A DNA stretch of 64,000 nucleotides from contig NC_072895.1 in the NCBI RefSeq assembly GCF_027943255.1, positions 37,608,001-37,672,000 of the forward strand. The letters are read 5' to 3'. The notes beneath the pieces are model-generated. The model made no database searches. It was not told the origin of the DNA and was given only the letters and a program-made list of their open reading frames with translations. Below, one piece after another: positions 22,960 to 33,713 of the stretch. The stretch's first letter is position 1. Every line of letters starts with the position of its first letter. Source of the stretch: Anastrepha obliqua. Lineage: Eukaryota; Arthropoda; Insecta; Diptera; Tephritidae. The translations under genes were made by a program, and so were the position numbers.

Positions 22960-23170
22960 CAGAGGTGTCCATCGGTAAACAGATAACAAATTCGGATTCA
23001 TCAGCCCTAAAAACCTATACATAATTTTTTTCAAACTTTTCCGGGGAACATTCCCTGTTTCACCTTGAACTGACCTTCAATTCGCACCGCAAGGACAAAC
23101 GGACAATGAATTCGGATTCAGTAACCCCAAAACCGTATATATATACTTTTTTTAATTTTCCGGCGTATTT
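22960..23170. repeat. two tandem units of a short repeat related to 37.8-38.2 kb
   Basis: The block AAATTCGGATTCATCAGCCC followed by TAAAAACC recurs about 118 bp later as GAATTCGGATTCAGTAACCCC followed by AAAACC. Each is followed by an AT run and TTTTCCGG. The core resembles ATTCGTAATCAGCAACCCC at 38136-38152. Confidence 0.6.
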
Positions 23171-23454
23171 TCTAGGCTTCTCCATGAAAAAAATTAGTTT
23201 TTAAGTTATTACGTAGTTAGGGGATGATTTCACCCCGTTAAGGAGGTTTAGAAATTTGCGTACTTGCTCTGATTAGAACTACAATAAAAAAGTTCTAAGC
23301 CGAATTTGAAACAAGAAAACAAACTATGTGACATATCACGCTGAAATGTGCCATGTAAGTTTATAACAGTCCTACCAAAAAACAAAAAATTTATTTTTGC
23401 CATATGTCATCCGCGGACCGTTTTATTGATAACGGCTCGTTCATATTTGATCAG

Positions 23455-23932
23455 AAGTTAAATGATCGGAGGGGTATTTCATTATAAAAAGGAAGGTATG
23501 CCGTTAATAGTGGAAAATAACATCAGGCAAATGATCACGCTTACAGGACAATAACCTTTTCATGAAATTTTCCATAACCGCATTGCAAAGTGGCTACCCT
23601 ATGTCCTCGATAGCCTCACGATTTCCATCTTTGAGGTCTTAAATCGACCCTGGGGTGTTGGCGTAGACCTTCTCTTTCACGTGGTCCCAAAGAAAAAAGT
23701 CACAAGATGTTAAATCACAAGATCTCGGTGGCCAATTGTGATCACCACTTCGAGAGATAACACGGTTCGGAAACTTTTCCCGTAAAACATCAATGGTTTC
23801 GTTGCTTGTGTGCCACGTAGCGCCGTCTTGTTGAAAATAAACGTTGTCCAGATCAATACCATCCAATTCCGGCCATAAAAAGCCGTTAATCATCTCTCGA
23901 TAGCCTGTAACACCTGTTATTGGAAAACTCTT
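23455..23932 (-). mobile_element. DD41D mariner deletion derivative, copy 2
   Basis: Read on the minus strand, the 5' end is AAGAGTTTTCCAATAACAGG, bordered by TA at 23933-23934. The frame then gives REMINDFLWPELDGIDLDNV, QQDGATWHTSNETIDVL with the second catalytic Asp, SRSGDHNWPPRSCDLTSCDF with the third, and WDHVKEKVYANTPGSI. The 3' end has lost its inverted repeat near 23460. Like the other two copies it lacks the N-terminal half of the transposase, but its left junction differs slightly. Confidence 0.85.
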
Positions 23933-23959
23933 TATATACAGTTATTTACTCTTATGAAG

Positions 23960-24500
23960 CTTCAACGCTTAAGCGCGCATTTAAAATACCGGCTGGAATT
24001 TAGAACAATGCCGATCTTGGAATTTCTGGCAAACTATAATGTTTTTTTTAATGAAACTTGGTGGAGATGTTAGTGAGGTATTAAGGAACACTCTTTATAA
24101 CTTTAAATTAATCGGGAAATAATAATTTTTTAATTATTTACATTCAAAATGCACTTGGGAACATCAGTATAATTTGCCACATTACACTCTATATTTTTTA
24201 ACATTTCACTATAAATCACCAAATATACACTCACACGCGTGTTTGTACCGATTTTTATGCTAATATTCCAATTATATCTATTAAAATTAAATGCAAATTC
24301 ATTTGCCTATGCAATCACATTCCAATTTTAAGCGCGAACAAGAAGAAGATTGGAATTACAAGAGTATGGTGTTGCCGGATGCCTGCAAATGAAAACAAAA
24401 ATTAAGTACTTGAGTTTAGTGTTAATGATGGGAATGGGGGTTATTGTGCCTGCTTACTACATACACGCATATGACGTTTCAATTTTGGGTTCAATGGTTT
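23960..24500. other. left flank of the 96-bp array
   Basis: AT-rich sequence with no gene. The direct left flank of the array (24340-24500) has no match that I can find at the two related loci near 57 and 61.6 kb. The ATG that opens the long frame across the array lies here and is probably fortuitous. Confidence 0.45.
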
Positions 24501-24502
24501 TA

Positions 24503-26263
24503 ACACGGAAAGGAGTTTTACGCAAAAATACTGTGGATTGCGTAGCCGGAGTTGGACTGATGAGGGTTATTTTTTTGAAGCGCGGCCGAAGGCCGCCCAC
24601 GCGAAAAGGAGTTCTACGCAAAAATACTGTGGATTGCGTAGCCGGAGTTGGACTGATGAGGGTTATTTTTTTGAAGCGCGGCCGAAGGCCGCCCACGCGA
24701 AAAGGAGTTCTACGCAAAAATACTGTGGATTGCGTAGCCGGAGTTGGACTGATGAGGGTTATTTTTTTGAAGTGCGGCCGAAGGCCGCCCACGCGAAAAG
24801 GAGTTCTACGCAAAAATACTGTGGATTGCGTAGCCGGAGTTGGACTGATGAGGGTTATTTTTTTGAAGTGCGGCCGAAGGCCGCCCACGCGAAAAGGAGT
24901 TCTACGCAAAAATACTGTGGATTGCGTAGCCGGAGTTGGACTGATGAGGGTTATTTTTTTGAAGTGCGGCCGAAGGCCGCCCACGCGAAAAGGAGTTCTA
25001 CGCAAAAATACTGTGGATTGCGTAGCCGGAGTTGGACTGATGAGGGTTATTTTTTTGAAGTGCGGCCGAAGGCCGCCCACGCGAAAAGGAGTTTTACGCA
25101 AAAATACTGTGGATTGCGTAGCCGGAGTTGGACTGATGAGGGTTATTTTTTTGAAGCGCGGCCGAAGGCCGCCCACGCGAAAAGAAGTTCTACGCAAAAA
25201 TACTGTGGATTGCGTAGCCGGAGTTGGACTGATGAGGGTTATTTTTTTGAAGTGCGGCCGAAGGCCGCCCACGCGAAAAGGAGTTCTACGCAAAAATACT
25301 GTGGATTGCGTAGCCGGAGTTGGACTGATGAGGGTTATTTTTTTGAAGCGCGGCCGAAGGCCGCCCACGCGAAAAGGAGTTCTACGCAAAAATACTGTGG
25401 ATTGCGTAGCCGGAGTTGGACTGATGAGGGTTATTTTTTTGAAGTGCGGCCGAAGGCCGCCCACGCGAAAAGGAGTTCTACGCAAAAATACTGTGGATTG
25501 CGTAGCCGGAGTTGGACTGATGAGGGTTATTTTTTTGAAGTGCGGCCGAAGGCCGCCCACGCGAAAAGGAGTTCTACGCAAAAATACTGTGGATTGCGTA
25601 GCCGGAGTTGGACTGATGAGGGTTATTTTTTTGAAGTGCGGCCGAAGGCCGCCCACGCGAAAAGGAGTTCTACGCAAAAATACTGTGGATTGCGTAGCCG
25701 GAGTTGGACTGATGAGGGTTATTTTTTTGAAGCGCGGCCGAAGGCCGCCCACGCGAAAAGGAGTTCTACGCAAAAATACTGTGGATTGCGTAGCCGGAGT
25801 TGGACTGATGAGGGTTATTTTTTTGAAGTGCGGCCGAAGGCCGCCCACGCGAAAAGGAGTTCTACGCAAAAATACTGTGGATTGCGTAGCCGGAGTTGGA
25901 CTGATGAGGGTTATTTTTTTGAAGTGCGGCCGAAGGCCGCCCACGCGAAAAGGAGTTCTACGCAAAAATACTGTGGATTGCGTAGCCGGAGTTGGACTGA
26001 TGAGGGTTATTTTTTTGAAGTGCGGCCGAAGGCCGCCCACGCGAAAAGGAGTTCTACGCAAAAATACTGTGGATTGCGTAGCCGGAGTTGGACTGATGAG
26101 GGTTATTTTTTTGAAGTGCGGCCGAAGGCCGCCCACGCGAAAAGGAATTCTATGCAAAAATACTGTGGATTGCGTAGCCGGAGTTGGACTGATGAGGGTT
26201 ATTTTTATGAAGCGCGGCCGAAGGCCGCCTACGCGATAAAGAGTTCCACGCAAAAATACTGTG
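24503..26263. repeat. homogeneous 96-bp tandem array, ~18.3 units
   Basis: A 96-bp unit repeats head to tail. Starts of TACGCAAAAATACTG fall at 24615, 24711 and so on, exactly 96 apart. Each unit holds a perfect 6-bp hairpin with a 3-base loop, GCGGCCGAAGGCCGC, for example at 24582-24596. It also has a complementary pair GCGTAG/CTACGC about 70 bases apart. Internal units differ mainly by one C/T site just before the hairpin, while the first and last units are more diverged. That pattern is expected of an array homogenised by unequal exchange. Because 96 is 32 codons and the unit lacks stops in several frames, long ORFs appear on both strands; I do not call them genes. Confidence 0.95.
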
Positions 26264-26640
26264 TTAATTAATTTAATTTAATTTTAATTACTTTATTATT
26301 TTTTGTGATACGCTTAATATCATTGTTTTTAAGTTTAAATGAGTTGTATGTTTTTATTTTCATATTCATTTCTCAACTTTAAATTACAGCAAAAAATACT
26401 GCAGTTTTACAATGAACCTTCCACTGAACATCGCTGCGTGCGAACTTCGTTTTCATTTCAGGTGTATGGCAACACCAACTTTTCGCTAAATTATAGAACT
26501 TTAACATTAAATTACTTAAAAACTATAAGCCTCCGCAGGTTCTGTTTTCAGTTTTAAGATGGGGATACACCCCTCTATCACCCCCTTTTTACCGTTTTTT
26601 CCAAAGCGATCGGCATTATACTAAATTCTAGCCAAAATAC
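26264..26640. repeat. right flank of the array: dispersed repeat, copy 1 of 3
   Basis: This segment matches 57040-57440 and 61540-61810. Shared blocks are TACTTTATTATTTTTTGTGA (first two copies), AGCAAAAAATACT, GCAACACCAACTTTTCGCTAA, TTTTCAGTTTTAAGATGGGG and a CATTATACTAAAT end. The array is therefore one internal part of a dispersed repeat rather than a lone satellite. The family is unclassified. Confidence 0.8.
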
Positions 26641-26822
26641 CTGCCCCAAAATACATTTCAGCGGTATTTTACTTTGAGTTAAAGAAATTTACTTAACTAC
26701 AATTTTCACCTCAGCGCACAAGTCTTTGATATAAAGAAGGTTGGGCAGCTAAGCAGATTTTACTGTGTTTGCTTGGTCGGTATGGTTATTTGATCCGTCA
26801 GAGCAGAACGGTTTCGTATAGT

Positions 26823-27479
26823 TTAAGCCAAAGTAGAAAGTGTACGTAAACTTTTGATAATACAACACGAAAAGAGTAATGTTTCAGTTGAGCTGGATAT
26901 TTCCGAAGACCAAAAGCTGCCGTAATCAGTTTCTAATAATGTCCGCCAATGAGTGTCAAAAGCAAGCAACCGTGTACCATCGGAAATTCCGTGAAAACCA
27001 GAAGGAATCCCGCTGAGTAGCAGAGCAATTAAAGCTTGTGTAATACAATAAGCACCACACAACCAGTGCATATGGTATACCATATCACTCTCGCTTATAA
27101 CACAGAGCGAATTGTTGTTAAAATCGAAAAGTGCTCGTAAAGCACTCAGACGCATAGCCTGAAATTGTAAGGCACGACGTAGCATACAAGTACCAGCGAA
27201 CATCATGAGCGCACGTGCAACGTGTTCACCATACAAAAATCTTTACTTTGTGCACGTGCACGGGATTTTCACGTAATCAGAATCACAAACATCATTGTGG
27301 AGGTGGAATCCTCCCGCTCTTTGTTCGCTCGCATTATGTGCGCCAGATTCGACAATGGTTTTGGAAATTTGACGAACGTGGGCAAGTAAAATGATGCTCT
27401 TAGGCAACCTCAGACAAATACCTTGGTAACCGAGCATCACCCTCATTCGCCCAACAACGTTACACATGGCTAAGTACAT
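26823..27479 (-). pseudogene. unrecognised coding-like segment, one in-frame stop
   Basis: On the minus strand one frame runs from 27479 to 26823 and is broken by a single TAA at 27240-27242. It is about 218 codons, the longest near-open frame outside unc-5, the 96-bp array and transposase pieces. The translation is rich in Leu, Ala, Cys and Ser with stretches such as LCGAYCITQALIALLLSG, possibly helical and hydrophobic. I do not recognise a family. It could be a decayed host gene, a decayed transposon protein, or chance. Confidence 0.3.
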
Positions 27480-27820
27480 ACATACATAAGCACAATAAGT
27501 TCAAGTAAATGCCGACGTATTAATATCACTGACTGGCGCACGCCCAACTTTTGACTTTTCGCATTGTTTTTACATATTGGCAGAAGTTAATACTTATAGC
27601 ATAGAACATAGAACCCACAGACTTACTACAAATTTTATTTAATTCTTATATACTCACATACATACATACTTACGTACGGGCAGTGAATGGAGGATTTGGC
27701 TTTAAAATATGTTCGGGCTGTTCTAAAAAGCCTACAAACTTAACGTTTGAAAGATTCGTATTTCAGCACAAGTTTTAAATAACAAAATTCGCTTGTATTT
27801 TCTGCTTGATTCATTCCCAT

Positions 27821-27955
27821 GACAATCGGTTCTACGTTAACGGAACGACCCGGATTTATATCCGGTCAAGAACGGTCACTTCAGCAGCATTCCCCGTACA
27901 TGTATGGGACCCCCATATTTTGTTTATATTGCTACAACAACAAGAACATCCTGGA
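27821..27955 (+). mobile_element. dispersed repeat with (CAA)n end, copy 1
   Basis: The blocks GGTTCTACGTTAACGGAACG, CCGGATTTATATCCGG, TCACTTCAGCAGCATTCCC and CTACAACAACAAGAACA are also found, on the opposite strand, at 48377-48510 and 52408-52500. The CAACAA end suggests a retroposed 3' end. The parent element is not identified. Confidence 0.65.
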
Positions 27956-28045
27956 TTCCTTTTTAATATTTTTTTGGTAGATATTTGCTTGAAGCAGTAA
28001 ATAATTGAGATTTATTATCTCGTTGAGAACAGGTAGTTACCATAG

Positions 28046-28920
28046 CTAGGTAAAATGGTTGAAGTACCACTCTGCCACTGCCCAAGTAGCACTAAAACGT
28101 TGTTTTGATACCATTAGAAGACCTTCAACGGACAGATTGTTGATGTAATGGAGAAGGCTGATGGGATTTAGGTTGGAGCACTGCCCCAGGCTGTTGAAGA
28201 AAGGAGCACCCTGTGAAATTAATCGTCTAGCTACTAAGCCCGGACATTTATAGAGAAAGTGCTCAACAGTCTCCTTTTTTAAAAGAACCCCACAGCTTAT
28301 GCAATGGGGGTTAAATGATAAGCCCATGTATGTGCCGATCATCCAATGACCGATATTGACCGCCTATTGTACTGTAACCAAAGGGTTTTCGAAACAGCAC
28401 ACGAAGAAATGGAGCTCTATCTCTTCTTCGCTTTCCTGAGAAATAAGTTGTACAATTCTCCTTTAACAACAGTCAAGCGGATGCCGATGACCGGGTAGGA
28501 GGTCTCTGAGACCAATTCAGTCAAGCCCTTCCTGGCAAGCTCATCACCAATTTCATTTCCCTCTATGCTCCTATGTCCTGGAACCCAGATCAGATCACAC
28601 CCAAGGGATGTGATCTCCCCCTTACAGAAGCTGACCAGTTTGGACCTGCGGCATGGCGTCGAAAAAATGTTAACATCCCCCTAGCTCCCACGTTCCCCTT
28701 AAGCATTTTGCATGATTGCAGGATCGCAAAGGCCTCTGCCTGAAAAAGATTATCAGTACTCGGCAGTTTCAAGGAAATATATAAATTAGCTGACTTAGAG
28801 AAAACCCCTGCTCTGACTCCCGATTCTATCTTGAAACCGTCAGTAAACACAGAGTTACTAGTATTGGTACAGATCTTCCCCAATCCTGCCTACTTAGAAA
28901 GATTGCTCAGGCACGACCCT
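28046..28920 (-). mobile_element. non-LTR retrotransposon RNase H and zinc-tail relic
   Basis: From 28883 downward the frame gives VFTDGFKIESGVRAGVFSKS (RNase H start with the first Asp), FQAEAFAILQSCKMLKGN (catalytic Glu), and a degraded GHRxIEGNE block near 28570. The open frame 28342-28046 ends the protein with CGVLLKKETVEHFLYKCPG, the zinc-binding tail. This is the same family as 11830-12735 and is interrupted by stops and frameshifts. Confidence 0.85.
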
Positions 28921-28924
28921 CGAG

Positions 28925-31075
28925 CTTCAGTTTGCGGATAGAGAGATCTGTCCGAAGTTCAGAGAAATGCGGTGATAACTGCCCAAAAATGCTACCATGT
29001 GCCTTGAGATACTGGACTTTTTAAAAAGGACAACGTGCAACACATTAAGGAACCGCCAGATATATTAAGCAAACTACTTTTAGTAAGCCGGTTAAACTGT
29101 ATTTTACTTTTCTAAAGTAATTTTTCATATACAAAAATTGAAAAATGTTATAATTTATTATAAATTTAATTCAATAAATAAAAAAGAAAAGCGACTTGCA
29201 AGACACTCCGCTCTGAAACTACTTTCGGCTATTCGGACTGCAGCAGTTAACACTTTCCCTTAGTAGATACTTTTTGAAATTAAATACTTTGATCGGACTT
29301 TTTCATTTCTCATCTGGCAGAATTATATTAAGGGCGTTGAGATTAATATCTATAATTTATTAATAAAACCCAGTTAAAAAATAAAAAATTGAAAAATAAA
29401 GGAATATTACGTACTTAGTTAAATATGGGTGAGCAATCGCTGATGAGAAATTTAAGCGTGAAAGCAATGCATTTTTTCGAAATCTCACACACGTTGCTCA
29501 GAAACAATCTGATTTCTTGTAAAATATATGTGGGAAAGCACTTTCCAAGCATAAGCCGAGCGATTCCATGTTAAGTGAACCAAGTATTTTGGACTTTGTC
29601 GTACATTTTTTTTTTTGGAAATTGGTGGCTCGTTTGCAGGTTTGAGTATAAAAAGAAGCATACTGAGATTTTAATTTTTGAATGTAATAATTTTCAGATA
29701 TATGCAATGTTGAACATTTTGGTATAGAATTATTTAAAGTAAACTATCTTCGATTCTTTTAAACATTTTTATATTTTTGGTTGAAAATTTGTGGGGATTT
29801 TTTTTGTTGTCATTTTTGAAAAAATTTAAAAACTATGATCGGCAATCTATGAAAGTTTCATAGCTGAATTCAATAACCTTCTCTAGTTATATTCAAATAC
29901 TTACAGAAAATCAGTGCAAAATACTGCTCTAGGGAAGCACTGGCATACTAATCTTTCTTACGTCCATTTGTAAATCGATCGAAGCGTCGCACAGTGTTTT
30001 TGACTATAAGGAGAATGGGAAAAATGTTGTAGTGACAGTTGGTAGAAAAATCCTGTTTCGCTTAGAGACGTAAACGTAAAAGTGATTATACAAAATTTCA
30101 CATCATTTACTCGCCACATCTCTCAGGTAATGGAACATTTCCAAAGACACAATAAAGTCGGCGCGATTTCGCTAATCAGTTAGCTGCATTTGGAGAATGC
30201 AGAAGGTGGCGACATCCGTAAACCGCTATCCTGCTCTCAGTAAATTTTACAGAATCAGCTGATTTGCTGGCGAAATAATTAGAATTAGACATTTTTTTCA
30301 CTTTATTTTAATTTCATTTTTGTATTGTTTTTAAGTTTTATTGTTATCAACAGAGGACTTTATCGAAATACACCGTTCTCTTTCTGGTTTATTCAATTCT
30401 TACATCACCGCCCAAAATACTCTCACGGAAATCGCAATCATGTAATGAGTCAATATTGCTTATTGACAACGAAAATTGCATTTGCCTTTTATTTTAAGGG
30501 ACTCCCAAGAGTATGATTGAATTCTTAATAGGGGGAGGGATAAGTCATAAGAATTAATGGTCTGCGACCTTTTTAGTTGTGGGCGCAATAAAAATGTTAA
30601 TATACTAATCACTTCCCGAAAGATAAATCAGAGTTGAAATGTTGCAAAAGGCATTAAATTGATTTCAGATCATACGGAATCTAAGTTCCTGCAAACGCCC
30701 ATGGAAATAAAAAAAAATATCTATTTCTTCGCATGTATTTCTATACACATATACATATATTATTTTTAATACAAATTATTATTGTTACCTTCATGTAAAA
30801 AATGAACTCGGTTTACACGGTTACCACCCTTAACTGCAATTGAAATAAAAAACGCGCAACCGACTTAGTAATGAGAATAATCAGCTACACTCAAAACGCA
30901 CGTGCTTCGTCACAGCCCTCTTCACATATTTTTGTAACAACCAGAACAAAAAAGAACAAGCTATAAGGGGATTATCAATTATTAAGCAGATTTGTGTGTA
31001 AATGAATGTTTAGATAAGGGAGTCAATCCAACAATACCAGAACCTCGATTTATATAATAAATATGTAAATAAATA
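28925..31075. other. gene-free AT-rich stretch
   Basis: No coding region is recognisable. A short block near 30205 (AATGCAGAAGGTGGCGACAT) recurs near 53578 and may mark an unnamed repeat. Confidence 0.45.
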
Positions 31076-31077
31076 AT

Positions 31078-31368
31078 TGGCGCGTACACTTCTGTTAGGT
31101 GTTTGGTCGAGCTCCTCCTCCTATTTGTGGTGTGCGGCTTGATGTTGTTCCACAAATGGACGGACCTACAGTTTTAAGCCGACTCCAAGCGGCAAAAGAT
31201 ATTTATGAGGAGCTTTTTCATGGCTGAAATACACTCGGAGGTTTGTCATTGCCTGCCGAGGGCCGATCGCTATTCGAAAGAACTTTTTCTATTATTTACG
31301 GTTTATACACGGAGACTCGGACTTACGGACTCCCGAATAGTAGTCACGCAAACCGTTCGGCTACGATA
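31078..31368 (-). mobile_element. tRNA-derived SINE, copy 4, near full length
   Basis: The minus strand begins with TATCGTAGCCGAACGGTTTG (box A region) and continues through AATAGCGATCGGC, CGGCAGGCAATGACAA, GAGTGTATTTCAGCCATG, AAAACTGTAGGTCCG, TGTGGAACAACATCAAG and CACACCACAAATAGGAGGAG. It ends with TACGCGCCAATTATT. Box B is degenerate. This is the most complete copy in the window. Confidence 0.85.
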
Positions 31369-31369
31369 T

Positions 31370-32360
31370 CCGAATTCTTTTCATATACATTACGTTAAAA
31401 AACTTTAGTTCAAAGCTGGCCCGTGCGCAGACCCTCAGATTAAGGGGGGGTTTTCAAAAAATATTACAATAAGCGTTACATTGTGTCATTTCTTAAAGTA
31501 ATTATAAACAATGAGATTTTGCATAATTTTTTATTCTCTGTGCAGATGATGGGAATACAACATGTGTATCTTATATACATACGTATATTATGATTGGGAG
31601 CAATACTAGAAAACAATTCAATAAATATTTTATATTGATCGAAAATAAATATTTTTCGGGACTGTTAGCAATACAGATTTGTATAATCTAATTAAAATTA
31701 CATTTTATGTGAATTAACTCGAGATTACAACACAACGGAAGTCAAGGATAAAAATTTGTATCATGAAGTCAAACAGGCTCTTTCAGAAATGCCTATTTTT
31801 TTATATCGATTCATATCAAAAATTTGTTTAAAACTTCGTCTGGGGAACAAGAACGCCAGAAAAAACTAAATTTCAAAAAAAGCGCGATTTGTAAGCAACT
31901 TGAAACCTGACCTTCATTATTTTTCTAAAAATTCCGATTAAAAAATTTAAAATTTTTATAATATTTTTTTCTCATTTTTCTTCTTAATTTGAACAAAGTT
32001 CGAAATATGGATTTGCAGTTAGGAGTATCAACTATGTTTTCATCAAAAAATTATTGAAATTAAATAAGAAAAAAATAAATTGTCAAATCTTCCTAACAAG
32101 TCCTAGTGCTAGAGTTATTTAACGCAGCATACTTATGTGTGTACGTAACTGAATTATTTCGTATTGGTCGATTTGTAAATATTCTTCTTGAATGCAACTT
32201 AGTTTTAAAACTTTAAGCCAAAAAAACATGTTTCAAAACTTTCATTTATTTTTAATTATTTATTTTTGCCACATAATCATAATAAATAACTTAGAGATAA
32301 ACAATAAAAATAATAACAATAAATCCATTTAAACGTACATAAATCAATATGTAATAGATT
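31370..32360. other. AT-rich stretch, nothing recognised
   Basis: No coding region or named repeat is seen. Confidence 0.5.
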
Positions 32361-32364
32361 AAGT

Positions 32365-33640
32365 TAGGTTCGGTGGTTGCCATTCTCTTTAAGGATGTAG
32401 AGGTCTGGAGGCCTCTTTTGATATCACTTGATTGGGCTCAAGTACTCCCCTCCAATTTTCGTTACGGCAAAATGAAGTTAAAATATATCGGATGGCTGTG
32501 GATTCTAAGTCTGCCAGACATCGGAAGAAGTAAAAGTTTAGACACCGATGTCACGACCTCGCAAGAGCGAGGCAGTGGCAGAGGAAGCTTTCAACACTCT
32601 TCACCTCCTCCTCGTTCCTGCAGCTGCGACAGAAGTGATTTGAAGGAAACCCCGTACGTTTCTCATGTATTCCCCAGTATGCAATGCCCGATGATTATAT
32701 GATACCAGATACCGTATTAATGGAAGGCCGGCCTAGATTGATGAGGAACCTAGTTCCTAGTTCTGTGTTTATTCCTTTTAGACCAAACCTGTCTAGTTAT
32801 CTCTCAGGTGGGCTCTGTTGTCCATCTACTGTTGGCATGCGTGATGTAAACGACCGACTTGATCCAGAGCTTGTTTTAAAATAAAGGGATGCCCACATAT
32901 TGGACAGAATTGACTGATTTAAAATCAGTTCACCTCCGCAGTTACCAGGAATGACTCTGTATCCAGGAACCTATACAACATTCATGGTGCATCGCTTAGT
33001 CAGTGAATGTTGTCTGGTCATTAATGTCGCTCTTTATGTTGAGCATTAGGAATAGCTCTGCATTCAATTACTACTTTGGAGGAAGTATTATTGCACGGTA
33101 GAAATTTTATGGGAGCTTGACTGTCAAAGTAGGTAGTGATCGGTTGTATTGCAACAGAGAAGTTCCTGACCCCCAAAGCAACTTCTTTATATTTATTAAC
33201 TCAGCTTGCAAGACGCCGCAGTAGTCAAGTAGCCGTAGACGTAATTTCAGCTGGTGCACTTTTGAGTGGATGTCACTCCCAACTTTATCATTCAGTCTTA
33301 AGTCGTTAGTGAAAATAGCCACTGAACCTAGTCCCAGGTCCTTAACGTTACTCCATTCACATCTTCCTTTTTCAAAACAGAATTGTGAAGCAGTTTAATA
33401 CAGCTCCCTATCTGTTCCCGAAAAAGTTTCGCGTATTTTAGAATGCCCAAATCTGAAATTTTTCTAGAGCAGGTATGCATTCAGTCTGACTGCGTTGCAA
33501 TAGCTTGAAATTCGTCATATAGTAGATGTCTATGGAGAGAAGATCCAATAGAGTCTAAGGAGACATGATTGGAGTAAAAGGCCGCGCTTGGATACTGCCC
33601 TCTGTAGCTTTTCCATTTTGTGATTGTAAAAGGGGATTTG
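32365..33640 (-). mobile_element. non-LTR retrotransposon relic: RNase H region to 3' end
   Basis: Read downward on the minus strand, 33340-33120 gives FTNDLRLNDKVGSDIHSK and LQAEL, the start of an RNase H domain (normally YTDGS and QAEL). Degraded downstream blocks follow (a DFKS block near 32920, and an R-rich zinc-tail remnant near 32600-32690). The 3' end, near 32365, is CCGAACCTAACTTAATC, resembling the CCTAACCT ends at 3590 and 9015. It is heavily frameshifted. Upstream remnants reach about 33640. Confidence 0.65.
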
Positions 33641-33713
33641 CACGGGGAATATTAGAGGACTATGCACAAGTTTAGACCCCGTATTTTATCTATAGCCGTT
33701 TTGCATACATAAA

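Noticed and set aside
24503..26263. Hammerhead ribozyme in the 96-bp unit (CTGATGAG followed later by CGAAA)
   Set aside because: The core words are present, but I could not pair stems I and III with any part of the unit, and stem II mismatches beside the core. The match is most likely coincidental.
24503..26263. CRISPR array
   Set aside because: Units are contiguous with no unique spacers, the 96-bp period is too long for repeats plus spacers of this kind, and the context is an insect genome.
24350..26271. ORFs of 629, 577 and 598 codons with perfect 32-residue repeats
   Set aside because: They exist in several frames on both strands because the DNA unit is 96 bp and lacks stops. No start context, splice signal or known domain supports a protein, and DNA-level identity is as high at third positions as elsewhere.
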